Below, in pieces: positions 1 through 11,375 of a stretch of 64,000 nt of DNA. The stretch covers positions 231,808,396 to 231,872,395 of the forward strand of contig NC_081406.1 of assembly GCF_030272615.1 (NCBI RefSeq), in the 5' to 3' direction. Within the stretch, counting starts at the first letter, position 1; each line of letters opens with the position of its first letter. Source of the stretch: Cryptomeria japonica (taxonomy: Eukaryota > Streptophyta > Pinopsida > Cupressales > Cupressaceae). A program made the position numbers and the translations under genes. The notes under the pieces are model-generated. The model had not been told where the DNA came from. It saw only the letters and a list, made by a program, of their open reading frames with translations, and made no database searches.

Positions 1-1167
1 GTCTCCACTGCCAGTAGAAGATTGTGAATTCCCAACCTCCACATCCTTAAAGATTATGTTGGTTTCCAAAACATCCTACAAACATCACAATTTTAAGGAA
101 ATGATCACCAAAATCTTGAATTAGAGCAGCTGGTAAACATTTCAAAATTACCTTAGCAATTCAATGGAATGAAAGTCAATTAGGGTTCTTACTTGTACAC
201 TAAAGAATCCTGTACATTCAGAGTAATTCAGAAAGATTTTCATAAAAGAGGATCAGAACACCAAAAAAATGAACAAAAAATCGCTTAAAAAATAACCATT
301 CCATTTACTAGGTATATTTTATATACTACATAGCCTACAATATGTATTCATTGAGTGTTCAAACCCTATCTTTAGAAGCTGCAAATCCAGAGTAAAAATG
401 CGTAAAAAACTTATAATATCTAATTGGAAGACATTCATACTGTTTGAATTTCACCCCATTTGTCTGTACTCTTCCAAACTTTGATTGAAATATATTCTGT
501 AATGAGACATCTCCAGCCAAAGCAACTGTGACAACACTGTAAACTTTTACCTGTACTATTTTATGGTCTTAAGAAACTTGGCTAACATGCTCCTCCAAAT
601 GTGGATTGCATGCCAGTGTTTGATAAATTCTAAAGAAGTTTCTAAAGAAGTTGCCACGTTTAAAGTTTTTTCTAAATTTTTGCGAGTTTTCCCTTGTTTT
701 TCTCCACCCAAATTTATTATATTTTAATTGCTTTTTTTTTTCCTTTGTAGGACTTAAAATTATAAAAAACTTCGTAAAGTATTTCTGATAAATTTATTTT
801 TTGAATTATAATAATATTTATTATATGTAATAATTTAATTTATTTTTCTTAACATTTAAAAAAACCTTTTTATTTGCTATCATTTAATTGTTAAAATAAA
901 TTATTCAACTTTTTACATAGGCAATACCAAAATTTTAAAATCTAATATCATATTTTAAATAAATAAAAATTAAAAAACTAATATCAGTAGCTTTTAAAAA
1001 AAATCTAAGGTAACCAAAATCAAATGATATCAAAATTAATATTAAAAATTACATATTAACAATAAATTATACTCATGCAACGTGATTCTAATTTTGTTTT
1101 TTTAACTAGAGTGAAAAATGAAAGGCGCAATTAAAATGGATTTACTTTATATAAGATATAATATATA
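1..1167. other. AT-rich non-coding flank
   Basis: I see no gene, RNA or recognisable element here. The stretch is AT-rich with many short A and T runs, and nothing in any frame resembles a conserved protein. It ends at the ATAAC target duplication of the solo LTR that follows. Confidence 0.6.
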
Positions 1168-1172
1168 ATAAC

Positions 1173-2993
1173 TGATGCTCTGCAAAAAGGATTAGAAAAT
1201 CTATTTGATGGCAACACACACAAGAGCACAAGAAACAAACGTTAGTGTTAGCAACAAAAGATTATCCTAAACAGGCATATCAAGAGAGATATTAAGCATG
1301 AAATAGAAAGCATATAAACATAGAATGAAATAGCTAATCAAGATGCTCATAGTTGCTCCTCCCTTGTTCCTCTCCTCTCCAAGTCCCAAATGAGTGTAGC
1401 TCTCAGCTTTTAGCACTAGCCATGGATGCCATATGGAGATTCAAGATAGTTGAATATGATAAGCAAATACTATGCAAGAGTAGATAGTGATGCTATGAAA
1501 AAGCTCTATGCTAATGCCAGTATAACAACAATACTCTAAAATGCTTCTTTTTGCTTGAGGAGAAGGGTTCTATTTATAGAAGAAATGGGGAAATGAAGGG
1601 TTAAGATTAAATGGTTTAATCAAGGGCCAAGTTTGAAAGTTGGGGATCCATGTGCACAATTGGCACCAATAAAATGGTGACAAGTGTCAACATAGGATTG
1701 GGTTGAGAGAAGAGGTTGGAGGCATTAAAGGCCTGAGAAGACCTCATGGTTATCTAGAAGGTAAGGGTCAAGTCTAAATTAAGATTACCCATTGGATTAA
1801 GAGTTAATCCAAGGATAAACCTTTGTGCAAATGATTAAGAGATAATCATGGTCAAAGCATTAAAGGCTTGATGAGACCTTTGGGTTGGGTAGAGGTTGAG
1901 TCAAAACAAATGTTTTAACCATGTGGGAGGGTTTGAGGTAACCATTAATGGTTATTGGAGACTTTGGGGATTAAGTGGTTGAAGGTTGAAAGCCTTCAAT
2001 GGTTATCAAAGACTTTGAGGGTTAATTTGTTGAACACACAAAGCATTAATTGCTTTTCAAAGACTTTGGAGTCTTTGAGAAGTGACTCCAATTTGCTTAG
2101 GAATGTGACAATATTTAGGGGATGGATTAGGCTAATTAGGAAGGGTTTAGAAGAATCTAGAAGGGGTTTAGGCATACAAGTGGATTTTGTAGGAAAATGC
2201 AAGTGGGAGAAATTTTGGTATTTTCAATTAAAATAAAATCATTTATTTCAATTAAATGGTGTAATTTGCATTTGGATAAATATTCAAATAAATATTAATT
2301 TATTTAAATGAGAAAAATGAAGATAAAGCATTAAAATGCTTGAAGACTTTGAGGGAAACCATTAAAGGCTTGAAGACTTTAAGGAAAACCATTAAAGTCT
2401 TAAGAAGACTATAGAAGGAAGCCATCAAGTTTGAAGACTTTAAAGCCATCAAGTTTGAAGACTTTAAAGCCATCAAGTTTGAATACTTTAAGGGAAACCA
2501 TTAAAGGTTTCAAGTGGGTGAGGATAAATAGGATTTTAAATAAATAATTTATTTAAAATAGTTGTGCAACTTGCTTTTGTAGGAAAATACAAGTGGGTGG
2601 AGGATAAAGGTGATTTTAAATAAATTTTAAAATAATTGTGCAACTTGCTTTTGTAGGAAAATACAAGTGGGTGGAGGATAAAGGTGATTTAAATAAATGT
2701 TAATTTATTTAAATGTGAGAGGTGGGATTTTGGGGGATTTAAATAAATATTAATTTATTTAAATGTGAGAGAATATTTAATTAAATAAATATGATTTATT
2801 TATTTAATTAATGGTTTGAATTTGGTTAAGTGAATTAAATCAAATAAATTGAATAATTTATTTAATTAATAGGAGAAGAGGGTTAAGATGAATTAATTAA
2901 ATATTAATTTAATTAATTATTGATTGATGGTTAAATAATCAAATAAATACTAAGTATTCATTTAATTAAGTGGACAGATTTATGTGACTACAA
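1173..2993 (-). mobile_element. Solo LTR, minus orientation
   Basis: A complete stand-alone LTR of 1821 bp. Its ends are TGATGC on the left and GACTACA on the right, and it is flanked by a perfect 5-bp duplication ATAAC (1168-1172 and 2994-2998). Read on the minus strand it has a TATA box, TATAAATA, at 1578-1571. Around this lie blocks clearly related to the LTRs at 22728-24174 and 33809-35253: the TTGACACTTGTCACC-type block upstream of TATA, the 'GGCATTTAATGCC' palindrome region, and the alternating ATTTAATTAA tracts. It therefore belongs to the same LTR family or a close relative, and is the recombination product of a lost full-length element. Its promoter points away from the DUF936 gene to its right. 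Confidence 0.85.
2330..2720. repeat. Short tandem repeats inside the solo LTR
   Basis: Two tandem families sit in the LTR. A 24-bp unit containing GCCATCAAGTTTGAAGACTT is repeated about three times near 2424-2492. A 74-bp unit containing CAACTTGCTTTTGTAGG occurs twice (starting near 2567 and 2641). They lie upstream of the LTR promoter in the minus orientation, where enhancer-like repeats are common in plant LTRs. That role is inferred. Confidence 0.75.
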
Positions 2994-2998
2994 TAACA

Positions 2999-3712
2999 AT
3001 TAAAATATATATCATCCCTCTATCTCTAAAGATGTCTTCCTCTCTACATACATCCCTCTTCATGGACATCTTTGCCCCTCTATCTCACTCTATTTCTATC
3101 TCATTATCTCTTCATCTCTCTCTCTCTATCCCTACATCTCTCCCTTTTTCTACCCGTCTCTCTACATCACTTCCTATCTCTATTTTTATCTTTTGATCTC
3201 TACCTCTATATATATTTATTTATTCCATTTCTATCTATCCCTCCGTCCTCTCTCTCTTTATCTCTCCCTCTCATCCTCCCTCTCATCCTCCCTCTCTATC
3301 TCTATCTTCTAACCCCCTCTCTCTTGCTCTTTACTCCTCTATCTCTCTCTATGTCTCCCTCTTTCTCCTCTCTAACCGTTGCAAACATAACATGAGTTTG
3401 TTGGTGATGGACCCTTATTATCTCTTCTTACCATACATCTCTCCCTCTCCCTACCCTAAATATCTCTCTACAATTGTCCCTTATTTTCTATATAAATCCA
3501 CGTCTTTCCCTTTATCTCGATCTTATCATCTCTCGATCTCTCTACCCTTACATATTATCTTTATCTCATCTTTCTATATCTCCCTCTCTATATATTTATC
3601 TCTTTCATCTCTATCAATGCACCTCTCCTCTCCATCCCCTTCTCTCCACATCCCTATTCTCCATCTCCATCTCTTCCTCTCTATCTTCTTACCCCTCTCT
3701 CTCTCCCATTGA
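2999..3712. repeat. Polypyrimidine (CT-rich) tract
   Basis: About 700 bp in which the + strand is overwhelmingly C and T, made of degenerate TCTCTMTCTCCCTC and TATCTCTCTC words. All open frames in it are low-complexity Ser/Leu/Pro strings forced by composition and are not genes. It separates the solo LTR from the promoter region of the DUF936 gene. Confidence 0.9.
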
Positions 3713-3793
3713 ACTCGTGTATTGCACAAACTGATGCAATAAACAAACCAATTTTCTCTCTAATCGACCTTGCAAACCTATTCGACGTACCTA

Positions 3794-3818
3794 TTGCACA
3801 CCAAGGTGCAATTGCTAG
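3794..3818 (+). other. Possible Helitron 3' terminus
   Basis: A 6-bp stem TTGCAC / GTGCAA with a 6-nt loop (3794-3811) is followed three bases later by CTAG and then a T. A hairpin shortly before CTRR with a T next to it is the classical plant Helitron 3' end. I cannot identify the 5' end or any Rep/helicase, and a 25-bp pattern of this kind can arise by chance. Confidence 0.25.
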
Positions 3819-4393
3819 TAATAATATATTTCAATCTAATATGGATTAATCTATGTTCTTTAGTTTTGTCCATATATGAACCCAAGGAAAAGTAGTTTTT
3901 CTTCACAATTGTTTAAAGGGAAAAAGAGAATCTAGGAGACTCACGCCAAAGATCTTTGGGCTACCAAACGAACATGTGCAGTGAATATATACTTATCTAC
4001 CTAAGAATAATGAATATATCCGACATATATATCTAGCTCCCTAAGAATAATGAATAGATCCGCCGGCTGGAGTTGATTCTATTAATCTGGACTAGGTATG
4101 TACCTAGGTGAAATGCAAACGAAAACCAGGTATAAAAGGGAAGTTTAGGATTGAGCTTACACGTTTCCTCAACAAGTAAGTTAAAAAATCGATTAGATAT
4201 AAGAAGTGTCAGTCCCCACCGTACGAGGAAGGTTGAATGGTCAGCATCGGGATAAAAGTATGTCTCAATGTCGCTGTACTTGTGAAGATTACATTATCAT
4301 CACGATTAAAAGCCAATATACTTCCCAGGGGTTCTCAGACCCGGAAACTAGGGGTCCTTGGCCAGCCAAGTCATTTAAGTTGTAATGAGGATC

Positions 4394-4532
4394 TGACGTG
4401 GCAGAGTTTCCTAGCGACCTTTTGCGGCGCGTACGCAGAACATGGTTTGCGTGGTGGCTACGGGACCCACCACTGCATAATGCGACGAATTACGGCAAGC
4501 CTTCCTTCGATCCAATATTGCCGACGTGGCAG
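4394..4532 (+). promoter_or_regulatory. Probable promoter of the DUF936 gene with two GACGTGGCAG motifs
   Basis: The stretch 4380-4720 is much richer in G and C than its surroundings and precedes the DUF936 gene. It holds two copies of GACGTGGCAG (4395-4404 and 4523-4532), an ACGTGG core of the kind bound by plant bZIP factors (G-box/ABRE class). No convincing TATA box at a defined distance can be fixed, so the start of transcription is unknown. It is probably between about 4600 and 4890. Confidence 0.4.
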
Positions 4533-4892
4533 CTTAGTCTTTACGAAACTGCCAGCTGGTCCCCACCGCCGAAAGCGACGGGCGTTCCTGTGAAAATGAT
4601 AAATAACGAGAGCTTGGCGGGAGGGGGCGGTTTTAAACGTTGCACGGGAATTAACGCCGGGGTTAGAAGATGGGTTAGGTTGAGAGGTGGGTTAAGGAGG
4701 GTGTTGCTGTGACGGTGAGGGGGATTTTGCTGTTGGTTGGGGGACCCTGCGGAGACTTGAACTCTGGTTGGTGAGGGGCGAAAAGGAGTTTGTATGGGTT
4801 GCCCTGTAGCTTTATTTTGCAGGCGAACGCGAGGTTTTACCAGCTGATTTGTACTTTTTGTTGCTGAGTTTTTGTTTTGCTTTGGCGTCAAG

Positions 4893-6171
4893 ATGGTGGC
4901 CTGCGAGCAAGCCTTCATTCAAGGTATGGTGGTAATATTTTGCCTTTGAAAGCTTGTCATTGTTGGGTAAAGATTATGTGTAAAGTAATGGAGTCAGAAA
5001 ATTATTTGTGAAGTAATGAAGATATGGTGTGGGAAGAGATTTCATGTCAGGGGATGCCTGGATTGTAGCACCCGCATTTTTGTGCTTCTTATTGGAAATG
5101 TTTTTGCGAGGCAGAGTGTTTTACATGTTCTTGGTATCCTTGGAAGGACGCACGTCAAAGTCGTTTGCTGGGAAATCATCTCTTCGGTGAGTAGACATCA
5201 TGCTTGCATTTGCATTTTTGGGTCACTTCGTGCAAAAGCGAGCTGAGTTGGAAAATATTTCAAAAGTTCGGGTTAAATCATTGATCTTTGTGAAAAAGAT
5301 CGGTGTTTAGGATAGGCTTTAAAGTTTAGAAAGATAATCTTATCATTGAGCTCAGTTCAGTGATGATAGGGATGCGGAGTTGGATGTTTGCTAATTGTGA
5401 GAAGGGATAAGAAAAAAATCTAGAAATAGTAAAAGCTTACTGATGATGGGGATGCAGGGTTGTGATAAGTTCTTTGAAGTTTTCACGGTGTTTTTATTCA
5501 AAAACATCGAGCTTAGTGACAATGAGGAAGGTTATTATTGAGCTCTGCAAATGCACTCTTGAAGGGAAATATTCTCCTCAGGGTATAGACCATAGCTTGT
5601 TCTGAAAGGACGGGCGCAGAAAGAATGAGTGTCTGTCAGACCATTGCTATTTTTACTCAATTTGCTTCTGTTTCAATATAAAATGATGTCTGGAAAACTG
5701 CTCGAGTGAAAAAATGGCAGCTGGAAGACATGGAAGTTGTGAAGCGGCTGTCAATATTCAGCCGGTGAACCTTTCGAGGCCGAGATGAGTTGTTCTCTGA
5801 GATTGGACGAAAATTTGTGAACCGGACAATGACTAGAAGCCAGTGAGTAAATTGTCGCAAATTTCCAAGGCGGGCATTTTGATTGGTAATATTTAATGGA
5901 AAATTGGTAAAAAGACTAGGTAAATACAGCTGGTGAATTTTTCCAAGGTGGATATTTATTTTTCTGTAATATTGAAGTAAGTGACGGTCCAGATTCAGCT
6001 GCTGAAAGAATTTAGGCTTAAAATAAAGTGTTTCTCTGATATTTGTTAGAACTATGATCAAAATACAGCCGTTGCAATTTCGAAGCTGAAAAACACAATT
6101 TTTCTGTAACATTTGCCAAACTTCTGGTAGTTAAATCAGAAGCGTATATATTTTTCCAGAGGAATATTCCA
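4893..6171 (+). other. Putative 5' leader with leader intron of the DUF936 gene
   Basis: A donor-like ATTCAAG|GTATGG at 4923/4924 and an acceptor TTTTTCCAG|A at 6159/6160 would remove 4924-6159 and leave 12 bases before the conserved ATG at 6172. An upstream ATG at 4893 opens a frame that, after this splicing, runs out of frame across the main start and ends within the first coding exon. Leader introns are common in plant genes. Splicing and the upstream frame are inferred from consensus sites only. Confidence 0.4.
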
Positions 6172-9100
6172 ATGGCTTCGCTTACCCCCGGAATTTTACT
6201 CAAGCTTCTGCAGAATATGAATTCTGATGAGAGGGTAGGTGGAGAGTACCGTTCTGTTTTATTACAGGTTATCAGCATTGTCCCGGCTCTGGCAGGCAGC
6301 GAGCTTTGGCCGAACAAAGGTTTTTATATCAAAGTTTCCGATTCTTCACATTCAACTTATGTTTCCCTGAATGACGAGGATAATGACCTTATTTTAGCCG
6401 ACAAGTTGCAATTAGGGCAGTTTATTTATGTTGAGAAGCTTAAATCGGCCTCTCCTGTACCTAAAGTCGTGGGAGTAAAGCCCGTTCCGGGAAGACATCC
6501 ATGCATTGGGAGCCCCGAGGATCTTATGGCTAAAAATAGCTTCTTAAAGCAGCCGGCCGCCAAATCTTCTGAAAAAAATGTGTCTGCCGATAAATCTTCG
6601 GACAAAGTTGTCTCGGCCGGATTTGAGCGTCGGCCAAAAAGGTCCACAGATCGTGCTCTGAATCCTAATCTGATGAACACAATTTCACTTTCCGAAAGGC
6701 CTTCAATTAATGTTGCTGAAAGGATGAAACAGCTCAGGGCGGCTTCTTCAGAAAATTTGCAGCCAGAAAAGAGTAATAATAATAACAAATCTGAAAAGAA
6801 ACACTCCAGTCTTTCCACGGCAAAGATGGTCAAATCTGGAGCAGCAAACAGGGTTAAGTCTCAAGCACCTTTGGCTTCAACCACACCCCAAGAGGAGAGG
6901 AAGATAGTGATCAAGGAGGATCCGGCAGCTGTTCCCTCGAGGTACAGACAAGGAATTTCTCCTAATACTAAGAGAACACCTCATTCTTCACAGGTTTTCA
7001 CATCTTTTGACGAATCTCCGAATGAAAAGTTATCTAAGGCTTCTAGTGGTGGCAAGGTGTCTCCCAAAAAGAAGAAACCTGCAGGTTGTATGCCCAAAAC
7101 GCCACCAGATTTGACGTGTGTAACTGGTAAGTCTCTGCATAAAAGCTGGGAAGGTGCAGTCACTGGTGTAAAAGAGCAGAGAGAAAAAACATCTTCCAAA
7201 AACTCAGTCCAATCCAAAACTCAGGTAAGTTTATCCTTTGAAGCGTTGGATGTTTAAATTTCATATAAGAATTATAATTTGATTCGAGGGATGCCTTAAA
7301 GTAGGATGCTTCGATGAAATATTAGGAAATTCTAATATATTAAAATGTCTCACATTTTAGAGTTATATAGTAGAACCCGTACAATCCAATATGAGGATCA
7401 GAAATTCATGTCATTATTTATCTGCAATTTCGTGTTAGCTTGAGATTACCTGATATTATCAGTTCCATACTAATAATTTTTTTTAAAATATTGTGAAATC
7501 AGTTGAAATGTCACACTTTGTATCATAAATTAGTAATATAGAAACCAGCATTGGGATCAAAGATATCTCACTTTGTTTACCTGTGATTTTGAGCCTAGAC
7601 AGAAAACTGTCAGATCAAGATCTCAAAATTCTGTTAGCTCGATACAAACAAAATTCATTAAAATATAAGGAAATTAGTTGAAATCTCACAATTTATCAAA
7701 ACTCGTAGCATAGATTCAATACAAGGATCAGAGATGCCTAGTTTATTTATCGGTGGTATAATGGTATTTGAGCTGTAGACTTAAATATCTCTGCTGGAAA
7801 TCATCGTATATACTTCGACTCTAATAATCTTAGTTAAATGGTTGGTATGTTTGTTGAAATGTTTGGTATGTTTGTTGAAATGTCACACTGTACCAAAATC
7901 AAATACCATAGATTTCAATATGAGAATCAGAGATGTCTGTACCTGATATTATCAGTTCCATACTAATAAATTTTGTTAAAATATTGTGAAATCAGTTGAA
8001 ATGATCATCCCACATTCTAGTTACAATCTTAAAACATAGAACCTCTAGAATGTAGAAAGTCCATGCCACAAAAGCTTGTTATCTAATGACGTATATTGAA
8101 TCCTGCAAAGTACATACAGTATTTATTTCAGCTGCCTTAAACGGATATCAGTATAAAGACATCACTAACTTCTTCTGGACCTTGAATGTCACAAGAGTGA
8201 CTGTTTGGCATTGTTTTGGGTTCTACTTCTCATGCATTGGAGCAAAGGGTTTTATTTATTTATGCTTTTGTTTTATTTCAGGTTTTGCTACTTCATAGTT
8301 CATAACATTGTTTGCATATGTGTTACTTCATTGCAAATTTGCCAGTCCTATTGTTCGTTCCTGCCCACTGCAAGACGCTTATATTTAATCGAAATAAATT
8401 AAATAAACAGGGGAAATGGTTCTTGCCCTACAAGATTTAATGTGCACAACATGTGAAGTTTTTATTATTGTAGGACACAATTTTCTACTGTCTGTATCTT
8501 GTAGTTTTTTGTTGATATCATTGGTTGCTAACAAAGGATTAATGGAAAACTTGTTAGGTGGCTCAATCTCGAGGAATAGATAGCACACATTGCACTCCTG
8601 CAGGCAAAGAAGCTCTTGGCTCACCTAGGGATGCTTCTGAGATCTCAAAACTTTCTAGCAGAAGAAACTCTGTTTCCCAAAAACCTAAATTGTCTCCAGT
8701 GGACGAACTCTGTCATCGTTTATCCCAACTTAAGATTCATGATAAGAAATGGACAGATGGGAGTGTGCCGTGGGATTCACTTCCTGCCAATATAGTTGAA
8801 TTTGGAAAGGTATGATGGAAGAGTTCAAGAACTTATCATTTCCTAATTCTTATAGGACTTCTCTCTTAAAATAGTCTGATGGTGGTTTTTTGATTGTTGA
8901 GTATTGATCTGTTGTCTCTTTTCCCCAGGATGCCTTGAAAAGGCGGAATGCTGCTTCTGTAGCGGCAGCTGAGGCATTGGTAGAAGCATCAGCTTCTGAA
9001 TCTGTCATCCGATGTATGAGGTATATAAGAATCTTGATTTGTTCAATTTTTCTTTTAGTATATTTTTGAAGGTTTATTTAGATGGGTTGTAATCATGAAG

Positions 9101-11375
9101 AGGGCAACCCAAATAGAATCACCAAATTTGATTACAAGTTCTTTTAGAGCACATATGAAACCACCCTGTTCTGTTGTGTTAGACTAAGACATACCGAAGC
9201 TCCGGTTAAGAAGAAGCTATAGAATTCTCATGATTAAATTCTACGTTCCTTTCTCCGAGTCATATTTTTGAGTTATCTGTTAGATAATAACACGTGGTTT
9301 GCAATCAAACACTTTAAGAGATATAAGAGAATTTTTGTTTTATGACAGGGACATGGCACCTTATCTGGGCTTGTAAAAGTTGTAATTATGTAACCATGAA
9401 AAAGAGGCACAGTTTCATTTTGCCATAAGTTAATATTTTCCAGCTGCAAGCTAGCAAATAACATCAGTATCAGTTCATTGAACCGTGCATCCTCAAGAAT
9501 GAAAGGATAGAATTTGTTCCAACAGAAATGTCTAGTATGCTGAAGTGTTAACCTTTTCATGTAGTTTTGAAAACACAAACAAATGAACACAAATTACTAC
9601 AGAAAACAGAACATTGCAACAGTAAACAGAGATTGTTTTTAACACACATGAATCTTTTATTCATTCAAACGACTTAACATCATGTCTCAATAGAGAGATA
9701 TTTCCTCTGCTCAATACAAATTAGACTTGACACACTGCTTCAAATAACGCAAGCAATCCTTTATAAAGATTACATCTTTTAAGAATAGTCAAGAAACTAA
9801 ACGGTTTTCCTCTATACATTTCGCATGCAAAATTAGAACTCAAATTAACTTCAAGATTCCTAAATTAAGAATCCATTATGCATATGAGGCATCACATGCC
9901 AGCATTCACGAGTAGTTTCTTTTGTTCCTTAGTCCTTAGCTATTGTCAAGGTTTCAATTGAGTTCGTTCATCATGCTTTTATAGAAACCCACAAATGGCT
10001 TTTGGAATTTACTCTTAGTAACCAAAACTTACATGTGAATATTATTTAAAGGCAGATCACTTGGTTCTAAAATGTTCTATAGCAATCACGGAGAGTCCTA
10101 CAATGCACTTTCTGCAATGTTTTTTTAAACCATGACAATCTCACCTTTGAATCAAATCATAACTTTCAGAATAAATTAAAACTTAGTAATTGTATGAACG
10201 ACCTACTTTTTGTATTTATCCTATTGACTCCCAGAGTATTGAATATGCAATATATTACATTCAATATTTTACATGACATTTGATAGGCCATGAAAAATTG
10301 AGTTTTGATTTTTTTATTCTTTGATGGTTGTTTCTTACTTCATATGCTCGTCTTTTTCAGCATGTTTTCAGAGCTACTGTCTTCAGCAAAGACAGAGGAT
10401 CCTCATCCTTCAATTGATCAGTTCTTTTCCATTCATGAGATGATTGTGCAATCAATGAATATATCCAAAGCGCTTGCCAAGTGTAGGGCTGCTAATAAGC
10501 AAGAGGATCAGGAGAATTCAGATAAATTGGACCCTGAGTTCGTCAATATCTGTGCAGAGAAACAAAAAAATGCTGCTCAACTGGTCAAAGTTACATTGGC
10601 AACAGATTTGGCATCAATTTCTTTTCTCATCAACTCTATATTTAAAAATTTACACGTGAAAGAAGCTAAAAAGGACAGAGCACCAAGCAACCCACAAAAT
10701 ACTGCATTAGATGCCCCCTCTGATATGCAAACTTCAAAGAGCCAGGCTCTTTCTTTATCTTCTAGAAGGTCTTCGTTGGATAACAAAATTCCAGTGAAGT
10801 CTCCATTGTCCTCTGTGCCTGAGTCTAAAGGTGATAAGAAGCAAAACAGTTCTGAAAAGTCTGATATCAAGCCACCCTCTGGTATGAAGGTAAATGCATT
10901 CAAAGGACATTCTATTGGCGCTATTTTGAGTGGTAGAAATGCAAAAGCTCAATCTAAAGTTTCTCCAGAGCCATGTTTGAGAGAACCTTACGTGGAATGG
11001 ATGAGAGGAAATGGTATGAATGAAACAGCAGAACTTGCAAAACATTTGCAAAAGGAGGCACAGAGCTGGTTCCTGAAGTTCATAGAGAATGTCTTAAATA
11101 CCGGATTTCAACCCTGTAATGAAAATGAAGACATCACAAAAAATTCAACAGGTAAAAGCCAATTGCAGCAAGAGAAAAGCCAGATCGCAGCAATGTTATC
11201 TCAACTTAAAAAGGCCAATGACTGGTTGGATGAGCTTGTGCATGATCCAGCAGATGAAGACAGTGCAAAATTGGTGGAAACTGTTGATAGGCTGAAGCAG
11301 AAAATGTACGAATTTTTGCTTCAGCATGTAGAGTCTGCTGCTTCTGCTCTTGATAACCAAGCTAATGGAGTCTAA
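6172..11375 (+). CDS. DUF936 (PF06075) family plant protein, four coding exons
   Basis: The only convincing host gene. Four exons, 6172-7224, 8558-8809, 8929-9020 and 10361-11375, join through GT-AG sites (phases 0, 0 and 2) to an 803-residue protein ending at TAA 11373-11375. The start [14 protein letters not shown] is the invariant opening of the family, followed by the conserved N-terminal domain to about residue 125 (motifs [37 protein letters not shown]). Residues about 130-380 are Ser/Lys-rich and probably disordered. The C-terminal half has the family blocks [13 protein letters not shown] (exon 2), the Ala-rich [15 protein letters not shown] segment (exon 3), and a final region with [17 protein letters not shown] and amphipathic helices. 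The length fits the family (several hundred to about 800 residues). Members occur only in plants and have no settled biochemical role, so none is claimed. No frame breaks are seen and the gene looks intact. Exon borders were chosen by consensus sites and family continuity. Confidence 0.9.
7330..8060. repeat. Degenerate ~180-bp tandem repeats in intron 1
   Basis: Intron 1 of the DUF936 gene (7225-8557) contains about four diverged copies of a unit of roughly 180 bp. Recurring words are GAAATCAGTTGAAATGTCAC, TGATATTATCAGTTCC (near 7451 and 7941), and a CAATATGAGRATCAGAGATG-type block. The copies are too diverged to define an exact unit by eye. No coding potential is seen. Confidence 0.6.
9021..10360 (+). 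other. Intron 3 of the DUF936 gene
   Basis: A 1340-bp intron between the AG|GTATAT donor at 9020/9021 and the TTTTTCAG acceptor ending at 10360. The short frames inside show no similarity to anything I recognise, and I see no inserted element with clear ends. Confidence 0.7.

Noticed and set aside
2984-3734. Four overlapping + strand frames of 70-107 codons
   Set aside because: They are Ser/Leu/Pro strings dictated by the CT-rich tract and occur in several frames at once. No domain or start context supports them.
4541-4918. Minus-strand 125-codon frame overlapping the promoter region
   Set aside because: A shadow of GC-rich leader and promoter sequence: Pro/Gln/Asn-rich, no domain, and opposite to the DUF936 gene.
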